In this document: in pieces, positions 26,101 through 38,697 of the stretch
Layout: every line of letters starts with the position of its first letter
How positions within the stretch are numbered: the first letter of the stretch is position 1
Origin: Adineta ricciae
Taxonomy: Eukaryota; Rotifera; Eurotatoria; Adinetida; Adinetidae
Length of the DNA: 64,000 nucleotides
Assembly: GCA_905250025.1 (NCBI GenBank)
Contig: CAJNOJ010000021.1
Span: 496,001 to 560,000 of the forward strand
Direction of reading: 5' to 3'
Notes under the pieces: model-generated
Told to the model about the DNA's origin: nothing
The model's input: the letters and a program-made list of their open reading frames with translations, nothing else
The model's database searches: none
Position numbers and translations under genes: made by a program

Positions 26101-29100
26101 TCTTCCAGCGAAAGCGACGATAGTGATGAAGGGTATTGAAATATTCTTATCTCTTTTCATCCCATCCCATCTTGTATCTCTCGTTCGCATGATAGTAATT
26201 CCGAAAGCGAAGATTCGAGCACTCTCTTTCATACGCATGAGCGTCTGGGAAAATCTTGTTTTTGACCCGCGACATATTCATGCTTTCTTCTTATTATCCG
26301 CTTTGTTCCCCCGCCATTTATCTAAACTTAGTTCGAGATTTTCAATTCATTTTAGTAATCCACAAATGGGAGGAAATACTATTGATGAGTTACTTAATCA
26401 TCACAATGATAACGAATTAGCCAATCAACAGGATCCAATGTACCAACAGTGAGTGATTCACACATAAGTGTTGATGCAAAGTATTGCATTGTTCTTATTT
26501 TCAGAGCGACGTCATCAGAATTGTTAACGCAACAAGCAGCCGATGGCGATAGTGACTTGGAAGCAGATGTAAATACATTGCCCAATCTGAGTGAAGTGAT
26601 TCCTGCGGATGTTCTTCAAATTCTTTATCAAACGCGAGAATGGAAATTTCAAACAACAATCAATGAGCTGATTCACACTCAACGTACACACTTGAAGAGC
26701 TTGAAAATTATGAAGAAATGCTTTCGCGAGCCTATGGAACGTTTTCCCGGCATGAGTCCAGTTGAACTTGACTGTATATTTCGCAACCTTGATCAGTTAA
26801 TTCATTTGCATAGTAAGAATTTGAAGATTTGCTTCTCTTCGAAAACCTTCGCCTTTATATTTCAGCACAATTCAAATATGCACTTCGTCAGCACCGCGAA
26901 GATGCAAAAGATCACGTGGTTCGAAATATCAGTGATGTAATTCTGAAATTTGTAAGCAAAACTTTTCCGACTGAGAATTGCCAATGCTGAGATTCGTTTG
27001 TTTTCAAGCTCGACGGTGAGAATGGTGAGGAATTTGCTCGTGCCTGTGCATATTTCATCGAAGATCAATCGCAAGCAATCAAATTAATTAAGAAAAAAGA
27101 ACAATCGCCAGATTTTGCTGCACTTATGCGAGTAAGTAAATGTGTCATAATCTTGACATTGTCATTCGTATTTCATTTGCACATAGACATGCGAATCTAA
27201 TCCATTATGTCGTCGGCTGACATTGAAAGATTATCTACCATCGGTTATGACGCGTTTCACGAAATATAAAATGTTGTTCGAAGCAATGCAAAAATTTGTC
27301 ACCGAAGATCCGATGGAGTCCGAGAAATTAACTCGATGTATCGAATGTGCAGATTATATATTAAAACGTATGAATGAAGCACGATTGAAGAAAGAACAAG
27401 AAGCGTTATTGAGACAAATTAAATCCAATCTTGACATACAAATACCAAACGATGCCAAAGTACAAAATCTCAAAGTAAGACAACATGAAATCCATTGAAT
27501 TGTTTTCCGAATCAGTAGTTTTTAGGATTGTTTGGAAGTTTCGAATGATCGCTTGATTTATTCTGGTACATTGAAACTATTACCAGATTTAACCACGCAA
27601 AAAACCGAGTTTGAGTGTTGCTTATTTACGGATATATTTGTTTTCTTTCAAAAAATACCCATTCAACCATCGGAACAACGTGGTATCGAAGAGTCGTATA
27701 AATACGTGCTGAAAGAACATCAACGCGACGCGAACAGTGGCCGAACACAGCGTTCGCGTCCATTGGGAAGTACAACAAAGTTTACTACAGGGCAAAATTT
27801 TATTCTCACACCAATTATTCGACTGGAACATTTGTTAATAAAGAAGAAAGCATGTGGAGGTTAGACTGAACATCTCATTTCGCCGAATCTGCTATGTTTA
27901 TTTGTTTACTTGTAGGTGCTCGTTCGTTCTACGTGATCGATACCGATAAAAAGCAATTGATCGAAGTCGAAGCAAATTCGAAAGATGATCTGGAAAAGTA
28001 AAATCGAATCTTACTCGTCTACATCTCTACTTGCTGTACTTTAGATGGTTAGGATGGATTGAGAAAGCTCGAAAATCTTTGGACAAACCAAAGCCTTTCC
28101 TATCATCTCTCGATGAGAAAATTCTACGTTCATCTTCCTCCACATCGACAATCCGGTAATCTTTTTATTCTCGAAGAATCTAATATTGAACCATTTATTT
28201 TTCATCTTCTTCTTCTTCTAGATCAACAATCATCGAAGAAGATCCAAACAATCAGCTGCTCGAATCCAATGATAAAGATACACTACAATCAATAACAGAG
28301 TCAATTCTTCCTATTGACAAAGAACTGAAACGTTTATTGTACGAAAAACAAATGCTTTTAGCACGTCTTCTTAACATTCCTCAAGATACAACAAACGCGC
28401 CGACGTATTCACTGAAACCAAATTCTTCATTAGAAGCGATTTCATATGCCAATAGCTACTGTAAATGCGCTTAGAATTCATTTTTTTGTCAATTATTACC
28501 TATGAATATTTAGACAATCAATTGTTACAAGTCATCACACAACCACAAAACGAAACAACAGGAACTGTAGATATTCATTCGATTTCTACTGTCTTAATTC
28601 AACTCGGCGACCAACTCTCTTTAGCTTTAGTACGTATCGAACGGAGAAAGCCAAGTTTGATTTTCAATGGTCGTTTTTTTTTTCTCTAGAAACTGATCAA
28701 TCAAAGTTTTAAGCATAAAGATAATGAAAATTTACTACTACGCAGAAACAGTACTTCATTTACCGTTACTCCATCACGTATGACGTTTTCGAGAAGCTCG
28801 AAGTTCATATCGAGAGAATGTTTTTCTTTAGTGAATGGTGAACAAAATCCAAGTTATTCTGATATGCCCATATCATCTCTTCATTCATCTCAATCGCTCA
28901 GTTCTGTTATAACTCCCTTTCAGCAACAATCATCGATAACTGATTTGGATGAAGGAGTGAAAACTACGCCGTTGAAGCAATTACACGTGGCAAGAGAAAT
29001 TGTCGAACGGTATGATGAAGGTGTGTTTGACGACGGTGCTGGAAGTCAAACTGAAGATGAAAATAACAGTGTAGTTATTGCTGACAGTGATGATGAAGAT

Positions 29101-29253
29101 GAAGTCGAACATTTCGATACGACTGATGTCGATGGTCACCAACGGCACATGAATGAAAATTCTCTGCAAGATACACAAACACATCCTACTGGTGATAAAA
29201 ATTCAAGTAATACATCAATAGACGATCAAACACTTCCGGCATGTCGATTTTAA
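20167..29253 (+). CDS. PDZ-RhoGEF with RGS-like, C1, DH and PH domains (RhoGEF2/LARG class)
   Basis: Guanine exchange factor that links Galpha12/13 to RhoA. Exons in order: 20167-20315 and 20756-20813 (PDZ: YGYGLTVSGDNPVYVLSV, then VNGTRVTHCTH). 21694-22588 gives the last PDZ strand and a disordered linker. 22933-23138, 23191-23328 (coiled coil), 23384-23476, 23568-23732, 23951-24001. 24191-24358, 24412-24519 and 24581-25030 hold the RGS-like domain. 25078-25183 and 25238-25339 form a C1 finger (LCQFCYKPLWG, ending CGYCQQAYHREC). 25434-25568 and small linker exons to 26448 follow; the boundaries at 26160-26450 are uncertain. 26505-26812, 26866-26951, 27009-27131 and 27187-27474 are the DH domain (ESNPLCRRLTLKDYLPS, TRFTKYKMLFE). 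27526-27859, 27916-27997 and 28045-28155 are PH. 28222-28460, 28514-28629 and 28690-29253 are the acidic tail. The C1 places it with Drosophila RhoGEF2 rather than ARHGEF11/12. The PDZ junction after 20813 is not in phase, so a small exon is missing. Confidence 0.88.
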
Positions 29254-29940
29254 CAGAGCAGAAGCTTTTTTTTCGATTGATTTCAGTACATCCTTGCTAA
29301 TAAATTTAGACGAGATATGAGTCACTATGCAGAGATTGGTTTTCGGAAATTTCGCTCGAATTTTCTTTTTGTTTTTCAATTAACAAATATTCTCTTGTCT
29401 TTCTCTTCAGACGTATTCGATGAAGACAATCTAAAGGCCAATGAACCTGCCAGTGAAGCATGAATGTTCTCAAAGAATGATCCTTTTTTTTATTTCGTCT
29501 ACTTTGGTGCTTTTCTTTTTTTTCAAAAACAAAACTTTTTCTGCGCAATGATCAATCACACGCTTGGTTTTTTTTTGCTATGCTTTTTGTCCTTCTTTTT
29601 CTCTTCGGATTATTTCAAAGGTTTTTTGAGTTTCTTTTATATCTACTAAGCTTGAATCCAGATTCTAAGACAGCTTGTCTTTTCTGTATAGGCCTCTTCT
29701 CCTTGCAACGAATTTCTTCTTATTTTTCATGTGCTCGTCATCTTTCTCTTCAATATCCTTTTCTGTTGATCGAAATATTAATATATTTGTTATTGATAAT
29801 TTTTTAAATAAATAATTTGGAATATCTTTTGAAAACAAATCAAAGTATCGAATGTTTGAAATGAATAGATTTATTGAAGAAGAATAGTCGCTCGTATCGA
29901 TACACACAGGATACTTTGGAAAAGAAAGTCGAACTTGATC
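29254..29940. other. Convergent 3' untranslated region
   Basis: Very T-rich DNA between the stop codons of the RhoGEF and KIF9. It contains AATAAA-like hexamers around 29807-29814. No coding sequence is supported. Confidence 0.45.
29411..29463 (+). CDS. Alternative terminal exon of the RhoGEF
   Basis: After a TTCTCTTCAG acceptor, a 53-nt segment encodes DVFDEDNLKANEPASEA and a TGA stop. A GTGATA donor at 29192 in the preceding exon has the matching phase and would replace the last 20 codons of the read-through form. The donor is weak, so this is a candidate isoform only. Confidence 0.4.
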
Positions 29941-32900
29941 TTATCGAACCAAGGATTTCTGTCGATTAGTATTCAGTGTTATTGGTGGTAAAAACGATTG
30001 CTCTTGTCTATAACTTCCTCCGGATCGGTAGCCAGTGTTGTTGGTCGACTTTCCTTGTATTGGCGGTGCATTGAAAACGTGCTGAAAGAAGAAGAGAAGT
30101 TCGTGCGGATGATTGAACCAATTACTACTTACGCGTCGATTTGTGTTTATTTGTGCTTGTCGAAATGGCATACTATCAAGATCGGCAAGTAAGAGTTCCT
30201 TCTGCATACGTTCAAATCGTTCGGCAGCGTCATCATAAACTTGATATTCATTACTTGGTTTGACGGATGATATCAGTTCATCACCTTCGACTGTGCCAGT
30301 ATTGTTCCCATTTAGATAACACTCATTGTACCAAATATCATATTCTAGAAGATCCAGATAAGCTAATAGGAAAGCATGGCGGGTGGATATTTACCTTGAA
30401 GTAATCGGTTTTGGCATTGATTGAGTAAGTTTTGACAGTAGCTGATTTCCGTTTGCAGACTTTTCCATTGTTCATAATCGGTGCGATATGTACCTTTTAA
30501 CTCTTGCAATCTCGCGATCAATTCATATTCTTCTTCGTCAATTATTGTTTCGCCATTGTCATTTAAAAATTCACCTAGAGGGAAACAGGTTATAAATGAT
30601 TAATTCACGATATTTTTCTGTTGTGCGTTTACCCATTCTCAACCGTTCATTTTTTTTATGTTCGGCATCCTCACGTGTTCTGTCAATCTCGTTCTTCGTT
30701 TGATTGATGCGACGAGCTAATTCAGCATATTGTTTTTTCTTTGATGCTAAAATTTCCTTGTTTTCCAAATAAATTTTGTTCAAATTTACACCACGAGTTT
30801 GCTTAAAATCTTCGAATGCTGTAGATCGATTGGGAGGAGTACTAAATCATTCGATTGCAAGATTCTTTTCCTCAGAAAGTAGTTTTACCTCGGTCGCTGA
30901 TCCTTTATTTCAGGTAAATCACTCGGTTCTTTCGCACGCGCAAATTGTTGTTCGTCTTCGGCAGTTTGATTTCGCGATAGACTCGTTCCGGGCAATTTCG
31001 ATAACGTCGGCGACGCTTTATCTTTGGTGCTAAACATAAGACTGATGATAATCAATCGACTGGTGTTCGAAAAGCAACTACCTGGCTTGTTTCGCTGCTT
31101 GTCGTTTGCTACGTGTCATTTTAATTAGACCTTCTTTATTGACGCGTTGCTCTTTCGGAACTGTTCCCAATGCAAAACTTTGCCCATCAAGTTCTCCAGC
31201 AGTACCTGTCAGATTGCTTGTACTTTGACTGACAACTGATAACTAAACGTGAATAAAGAAAACAAATCGAGATGAGTATTCGAACGCAGAGATTTCGAAA
31301 TATATATGAAAGTTGTAGCACAAATAAAGCAGGGAATAATCATAATCGAATATGATAGTTATCACAATAGAGATAGATGATTAACAATGAAAATTTTGTT
31401 TCATAGAGAGATAATTTAGCGTATATTTACTTACGGTTGCTGAAGATTCGTCAATCTGTAAAGGAATTTCCTTTGCATTTAAAAATGTGTTTACAAATTC
31501 TCGGTAGAAATAGGTGGTTTTCGATCTGATCAGTGATCAGATAGTAAAGAACTTACTTTTTGACTATCCTGATGTTCGTAATCCTGTTTTTCAGCAACGA
31601 CATATCGATCGCGATATTTCTTGTCCACGTCTTTTTCCGTATTTCTAAACATCTCGATGGATTAAACTATGTATTCAACATGAAAATTGACATACCGGCA
31701 AATGGTTTTGAACGAATTAAAGGCAGCTAAAAATAAAGATGAAGATACTCAAGTGATGCATTACATATATGAGGAGGTCTTATCATCTGTTAACTAACCT
31801 TGTACTTGACGAATATTTCTGACTTGAATTTCATCGAGATTTCCTTCGACGAACCGTCGGCATTGGCTTTCAATTTCATTTAACTGTTCAGTCGTCAACG
31901 GATCATAAGAAACTCCTTGTCGGTTAGCCAGTTTATCATGAATTGCTAATTCTTCTTTCAAATGTCGATTCTCTCGTTTGTAGTTCTCAATTGCCCTGAC
32001 AGGATCAACGATTTCATTGACAGTCGGTTCAGCAGGTACACACATCATTCGACTAGCAAAGCGAAGTGTTGAAACCTAAGTTAACAAAAGACACAAGCAG
32101 ATCGATTTCGTTGAGTTTGCATGTCGATTACTGTTTCTTCTAGATATTGAATTTCTGGCCAAATATTTGCTATCATAACCGTGTGACATCGTCCACCGAT
32201 GCTATCTTTCAGCGCATGAGTCAATTTTGAACTTCGAAAATGGGAAAAATTTGTTTTCTTATCCGATAAGTTGAGAACGACTTGTTCGAGAAATGATAAG
32301 GATTTATTGATGAATGTTGCTTCGCGTTTTGTGACACCCTCAGACTAAACGAGAAAAAAAGGCAGACTATTTCGATAATCTTGAAAATTGGAATCCCTTA
32401 CATTGGTCTTTGCTAATCGTTCGCTACCGGCTAAGTCTACAAGGTTCAATTTTGAAGTTGTATATTTCTCGTCGGATGATAACATCGATCGACATTCGAT
32501 AAGAATGGTAAATATGCAATGTGAACGCGATGATTGTTTATTTAAGACATGTTGACCGACAGCTCGATTCGTTTCACCTTCGAACAATAGATTTAAGGCT
32601 TCTTCTTCAGTGTTTGCAAGACGGTAGGATAATCCTTTGACATAAATGAAACCCGCATCTTCACCAATGGATAATTGTTGTTGATGTTGCTGATATTCCG
32701 CAGGAGAATCAATTGTGCGAAGCAAATCACACATTTGATCGTTGTAGATTTCCAAATAAGCAATTCTATATGAAACGAAGTATAAAACGAAGTACAATAA
32801 TTCCATGTACGTTACCGAACTGTGTAAGCAAACTCTTGTCGAGCATTGATTTGTTGATAGAGATGTTGTAAAGCACGAGGAATGACTCCGCGATTTTGAT

Positions 32901-33333
32901 AGCTCTCAGTGAAGCCTGTCATTGTATGGGTTTTACCAGCTCCTGTTTGACCGTAGCAAAGTATTGTTCCTAAACATGGAGCAAATAACAGTTGATTTTG
33001 CTCGAAGACAAACAAACCATTGTAGCCGTCGATCGTTCGGTCGACAACGTCTTTTGCAACTGAATTGAATATTTCCTCTTGACTGACATTATGGAATACA
33101 TGATCGATATGAAATGCCCAGTCGTTGACTTTGTTGTCGACAACATTATTTGAAGCAACACGATGAATACTAATTGTCTGTTGACAAAAGTTAGTCGTGA
33201 AGAACTAATGGTAAGAAGAAAAGTTTCTACGAACTCGGTTGTCTCGTCCAATGGTAATGGCATCCGAAGCAAAATTGTTTGTTGGACGAGTTCGAACAAA
33301 TACTTTTACTTGGTTCAGCGATCGCTGTGGCAT
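29941..33333 (-). CDS. KIF9: Kinesin-9 family motor KIF9
   Basis: Plus-end microtubule motor of motile cilia and flagella. About 15 exons run from ATG at 33333-33331 to TAA at 29943-29941, giving roughly 820 residues. The motor domain opens with MPQRSLNQVKVFVRTRP. It has the P-loop GQTGAGKTHT, switch I NKQSSRSH, switch II DLAGSE, and the neck segment STLRFASRM. KIF9-specific features follow: the ELAIHDKLANR neck helix, then SYDPLT, a QSFALG motif, a coiled coil (EILASKKKQYAELARRINQ) and the late DEEEYELIARLQELK and LLEYDIWYNE segments. Two exons are tiny: 31726-31696 (31 nt) and 31455-31435 (21 nt, encoding IDESSAT). Most introns are 48-76 nt; 31243-31434 is longer. Exon ends may be off by one or two bases. 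The protein is somewhat longer than human KIF9. Confidence 0.93.
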
Positions 33334-34269
33334 ACTCAGGTAGTTTGTAAAAAAATCTGTCAATCAAATCACAGTTACTAGAGGAAGAATTCACACATTG
33401 GTAACTTACAAGAAATTGTTTATAAAATGTTCGAGAAGATCGATTGAATTTCTATCAGCAAGAGAAGTTTATCACTAGTAAACAAATACGAAGGAAGAAC
33501 ATCTTTATCTACAATAAAATTTCCTTTTACGAATTCATTTCTTCGAGAGAATCGAACGTCGGTTTTTACAACTGGTATTTACTTGTCACATTATTTGATG
33601 TGAAACTATAGAAACTCCTTGCTGATCACATATTCATATGCATAGATGGCGCTGAAATATACAATGAAAAACTCATGCTGACGTTTACTACATATTTTTA
33701 TGCTGGATTTTTCTCCTTTTCTACTACAGACATCTTCACATTCCAGGTTTTTCGATCGTATGCACATATCCTCATCTCCATTTTTTATAGTTGTGTTATA
33801 TCAGGCTGCAGTCACTTAATCGACAAAAAATCTAATAAAAAGAAGTGAACATCTGTTGAGAGCAGGCGGGTGTGTGTGGATCTGTATGCGATTGCGGGGG
33901 TGAGGGTGGGTGTGGACTGAACGTGTTCCAAAGTAGAATTTGCACCATTCTTTTAAGACTATGGTGACCAAATAAGTTATTACCAAACACATTATTGTTG
34001 GCACTAACCATCTGTCGGCAGAGTGTACCCGGTCCGTTATATTGAGGTTTCCGTACTTTATATTTGTTTTCTCTGTTTCCTTCAAATATACACACATTTC
34101 TTTCTGAACGGTAAAAATAACAGTCAATCGAACATTTCCATTGCTGATCCACCGCGAAAACGTATGATTCAAAAATGCCGAGATTGTCAGAACACTTTGC
34201 GCACTTACGAAGTATTGTCTATGTTGTCAATATATATAGACTTAACCATATGCCTGTGTTCATTTCGTC
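33334..34269. other. Intergenic region with a G-rich tract
   Basis: Upstream region of KIF9 and the left border of the pseudogene. The interval 33868-33918 is strikingly G-rich on the plus strand (cgggtgtgtg, cgggggtgagggtgggtg), unlike anything else in the window. No coding sequence is supported. Confidence 0.4.
33868..33918 (+). repeat. G-rich tract with quadruplex-forming pattern
   Basis: Within about 50 bases there are runs of three to five G separated by one to a few T or A bases, including GGGGGTGAGGGTGGGTG preceded by GGCGGG. This satisfies the simple four-run quadruplex pattern. It lies about 540 bp upstream of the KIF9 start, on the opposite strand. Confidence 0.5.
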
Positions 34270-35569
34270 AACAGCATTGATGACGAAAAGGCTTACGTCG
34301 TCACATCCAAATCATTAGCTCAGCATTTGGTTTCCAATATTCATGACATTCCGCAAGTGGATGATATTTACATCGTTTGTGATGACAAGTCCGAGCATGG
34401 CACTTGGAAAAATAAATGGGCTAAAATCAAGGGTGTTTATACAAATATTAACGAAATCTGTGGAGCAACACAACCAAGACTCTATCGCGATGTGTTTCAT
34501 CGTGGCAGAAGAAGGAACTTCCAATTCAAATCTCAATCAATTGAGACTAAGTTTTATGTACACGACAGTATTCAGGAGTGTCCTTCTGGAAAATGAAACA
34601 TGACGAAAAAGCTAGCAAACGCTTAGTATAATACTGGCGTAAACTTTATCATGATAATCTGCGAAGGAAAGAAGTTTTCGGTGAATTCGAACATGATTAT
34701 CATCCAGATAAGACCATTTGGCGATATACAAGTGAATGTTTCACCTATATGAATTGATCAGTCGAGCACTTCGCACTCTGGATGCTGAAGTATTTGTTCC
34801 ATTTGCATCTAGCATTTCGACAGATTCGGACAAGGTGGGTATTCTACTCATGATCACAATCGATCCAAATGCCACCACAAATCTATTCGCATCGCTTGAA
34901 AGTCTGAGTTATTACGAAGGGGAAGCAGAAAGTTCTTTTTCTCCATACACAGTGTTTTTCGAGTCGGCACAAGCGAACAAATGGATCGTAAGGATGAACT
35001 TTACCAGTAGGTATCACTTCGATTGACTGCTGATGATGATCCACAGTTTCGTATATTTACAGAATGTATTAAATGTGACGTGAAAGGTAGTACAGGATGG
35101 GGCCGTTTAGGCTACGTATTGATTAAAATAGGACAGCCAGAGAAAGCCAACGAGCTGCACACAGCGCTACGAAAAGAAATATCTGACGAGAGCGACAGAG
35201 GTGATTATGAGCGGGCTCTACAATACTTTGAAACAGCACTTAAAATTCGACAAGAAATTTTTCCTTTCAATCATCGTTCGTTAGCTGCTTCATACAATAA
35301 CAATATCGGTCAGGTGCACGGAAGCACATAAGACTATCCGAAAGCACCTTCATTCTATGGAAAAGCTCTTGAAATCTGGCAGAACGCTCCTTCTTGGAAT
35401 CAGACTGATAAAGCTATTACGTATAAGCACATAGATATGCTGCATTGAAATATTAGAGTGTATTCACAAACACTCACTTATTTGGAACGTGAACTACACT
35501 CAGATCACTCGCATATAGAAAGTGTAGAAGAATGTATTGAATTGTGTCAAAAAAGTATCAGGAAATAAA
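34270..35569 (+). pseudogene. Degenerate ADP-ribosyltransferase plus TPR-repeat gene of the bdelloid-expanded family
   Basis: Three frames together resemble the rotifer proteins that combine an arginine ADP-ribosyltransferase fold with tetratricopeptide repeats. About 34274-34450 matches the N-terminal module (VDDIYIVCDDKSEHGTWKNK, WAKIKGVYTNI). 34685-34790 keeps the YHPDKTIWRYTSECF and RALRTLDAEV segments. 34800-34960 keeps the ART core end (FASLESLSYYEGEAE, FSPYTVF). 35020-35430 keeps the link and TPR units (GRLGYVLIKIGQPEKANE, YERALQYFETALKIRQ, ALEIWQNA). Stops interrupt the frame at 34594, near 34621, 35024, 35329 and 35446. A frameshift lies near 34745, and about 60 residues of the catalytic region are deleted. 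It cannot encode an active enzyme. No intact neighbouring copy is present. Confidence 0.8.
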
Positions 35570-36392
35570 AGACAACTGCTTCTTTTTCACTTGAAATGAT
35601 TTGTATTCATATGCATGCGCGCGCGTTCAAAGTAGAACTCTGTGTAAGTAGTAACACAGGGATCATATCCGACCAATAAAGGCGATACACATAAATACGT
35701 GCATTCACTTATGTATCGAAAACCTGCATGGATATAATTGTGTTGAAGATATTACTCAGTATCAAAAAAAGTTTACACGGTGTTTAAAATAAGCAACTCA
35801 CGACATTCGACAATCAACGAATAAGAAAATGTTAGTCGATATGAGGTCATACAAGTCTGGCGAAATGAGGCTACTGATCAAGAGATTGCTTACATATACA
35901 TCACTATTGGTTCTCGCTTCGGACATCGACAGACTTTACAAATTTTCGTATCTGAAATTCTACACATGTATAAGCTCATGTAAATAGCTGAGTATCGTTC
36001 AGTGAAAATGGGTATCTGCGTAAAGAGTTAACGAATGGGTTATTCTATCCAAAATACTTTGCATGGCTTTCTGCGATCGTCGGCTCTTCTCTTCTATGCT
36101 ACGGGCATATCTTTCGGTGTTGATGGAAGTTAACAAAATTTCAATCAAATCATCATGTCTAATGTATTTTTAAAAATACACTTTCGAAAAAAAAACTCGA
36201 ACAACCACAAATTCTGACGAGATATAGGCTCTCTCAAAATGAAGTGAATGTCCTTCGAACGCGTCAGCATAGTGAAGAAAAGGATTTCTTTTATTCTTTT
36301 CCGTCATATAGAGCTTTTAATGTAGATGCTTCTTAATTTTTTGCTTCGATTTATAGATGTCCGTTTGTGTCTATGAAAAAGAATGTCTAGCA
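35570..36392. other. Intergenic region
   Basis: AT-rich spacer between the pseudogene and the 3' end of the glutamate-cysteine ligase gene. No open frame, repeat or RNA gene is convincing. Confidence 0.4.
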
Positions 36393-38697
36393 TCATTCAG
36401 GACATAAGTTCGTGTGTGTTCTCATCCGAGATTGGATTAGCTGTGGACAAGCTTCATGTCCATTGGCAATTTGTTGAATTTTCCATATAAGATCATGTTG
36501 AATTTCGTCCGTTACCACTGAATCTTGCTTATAGCTCGGATGAGTGGTGACAAATTGTCGAATCCACGACGCATCTGTTAGTAGAGTACCTAAAAGAAAG
36601 CAATCGACAAATGCAACTGACAAGTTCTTTTACATACCGGCAGCTCGTTTGGAAATCAAGGAGAGATACTTTTCAATGGTGCATCTTGTATCGCTGGTAA
36701 TATCTTCCATTGCGTCGAGATATTTTTGAACAAGCGGGACTAAACCGGGAAAGTCACCGATTCCGTTGATGATTTCATTGATGGATAGGAGAGAGATTTT
36801 GTCCGCGATGCGGAAATGGAACTTTTCTTGTCGAACAGAGTCACGATGATGCGCTCGAGTGATATTCTCATTGACTTGAGAAATCGGAATTGTCAAATCT
36901 AATTCAAAGGTGAGAATGACTCGCGTTAGAAGAGCCATAAATACGGTGAGTGAGGCATTTTCAAAATCAGTTATTTGGATCTACAGAGAATGAAAACTAG
37001 TCGTAGAAACAAGAATGAAATACGAACATCCATTGGCCGAAATTCCACTCTCCATCCCATTTTGCCATCGTCGAGTGGTGGTGGTTTGAATCGAAGTGAA
37101 TGCCAAACTGTTGAATTTAGATTCTTAATTGTATGAAAGAAAAAAGGCAGTATGAAATTCAAGTTCATATGGAACAAACTTCGAAGTGGTACGATGTTGT
37201 ATCATCTGTTGGATAAAGATTTTCTTTGATAATAACCAATGGATCTCGGATGAACAAGTGACCGAAATGATGAGCCAATGTTGGTGACATTCCTATTTTA
37301 TAGAAGAATTCAGTCAATTTGGACTTTGCGAAAGAAAGATTAGAAACCGTTTTTAATCAGCGTGGATACAGCATCCTCATTTACATCGAGTTCAACATCA
37401 TTGAGATGATTATGTTCGTCACATAGATAAAACGGTGTTGGAGCACAACGTGAGTTCAACGTTGGTCGTTGTCGTTCCTCTGGGGTTCGATCATCTCCTG
37501 CTTGGAAAACAGCTTCATATCGAGAATCCATTTCTGTCAGATAACCACGCCAAATTGGACAAGCATTACTCAATGCTAACTAAAACTTACAACGTGAATC
37601 ATATTAGGAGACGATCAGATACGAACCATGATTGCTGTTAAGGGTAATAATTGATCATATACTTGAAGGCATTCACTCAATGATTGTGCTTTGAATGTTA
37701 CTTGTAGACAACAGCAGCCCCAACCAGCTAAACATCCATCCAAGTAAATATGATCATCTTGGATATCGATCTTGTCTTTCCATGGAGAATCTTGGAATGG
37801 TTTTGGAGTTGAACTATCTCGAAAAACTGTTCACCGAAAGAACAATGGTTAATAAGCAGTCATATCGAAACATTTACTTGGAATAGCAACAGGTGCTGGT
37901 AAACTTCGTCGTTCATTGATATTCAACAGCACTGATCTGTAACGAACAGATTAGTTGCGAGTATTTTATCGGAAAAATCTACTTCATGCGAGGATGAACT
38001 GGAGAGATAAGTATTTCTGGATAGTAAAACGATTGATCCGAACCATTTTCCTCCGGTGGATGAATATATTGACCATGGCCATATCTACATGTAAAACATT
38101 CAATCATTGAAGACAATTAATAGTAGAGTCTTACCGCGGAAACGCAGCAAGGTTCAGAACAAATTCGCAGTCTGATTTTTTCGATAAAATTTGCTGCACT
38201 TGATTTCGTCGTAATGCCATATTCGCTTCGACAGTGTTAAGATAAGACGAAACGTAACCGTATGGCTGCGATGGTACACCTTCAACCATATAATTGCATG
38301 CTTCTGGATGCCAAGCAATACGATGAGTACTAGTATGGAATTTCAAATGAGAATTTATCGCTAAAACACAATCAGTTACTCTTCTTCGACTGTTTCGTTC
38401 ATTTCTTTCAGAGGTGGCAAAACTTCATGACCTGACAGTAACAATTGTACACGTTTGTTTGAATGATCGAAACGTACCATCGCGAATTCCAACTTAAGAT
38501 ATCAAAAGTAAAGATATACGGCGTATCGAAATAAAATTCCAACATACCTCATCACCCCATTGAAATGAATCTCCTTTTTGATCCTTGTATTTTTCAAAGA
38601 CACGTATTAATTGATCTAATGCATACGATCGATAAACATCGGACACACTTGCGATTTCTTTCCAACTCAACGCCGTCCCTTCCGATAGGACTCCCAT
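36393..38697 (-). CDS. GCLC: Glutamate-cysteine ligase catalytic subunit
   Basis: Catalyses the ATP-dependent, rate-limiting joining of glutamate and cysteine in glutathione synthesis, in the cytosol. Eleven exons: 38697-38548, 38492-38380, 38329-38135, 38084-37983, 37936-37878, 37826-37627, 37579-37348, 37292-37180, 37123-37028, 36980-36638 and 36589-36393. They sum to exactly 599 codons plus stop (human 637). Family landmarks in order: MGVLSEGTALSW, FQWGDE with the metal-binding acidic residue, WHPEACNYMVEGVPSQPYG, FNTVEAN-like LNTVEANM, PIFRDSSTPKPF, HIYLDG, CCCLQVTFKAQS, RGYLTEMDSRY, HLFIRDPL, RFKPPPL, GWRVEFRPMD, DFENASL and HPSYKQDSVVTDEI. Two introns use a GTTCGT donor. The loop between the PPP segment and the carboxy end is shorter than in vertebrates. 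Confidence 0.97.
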
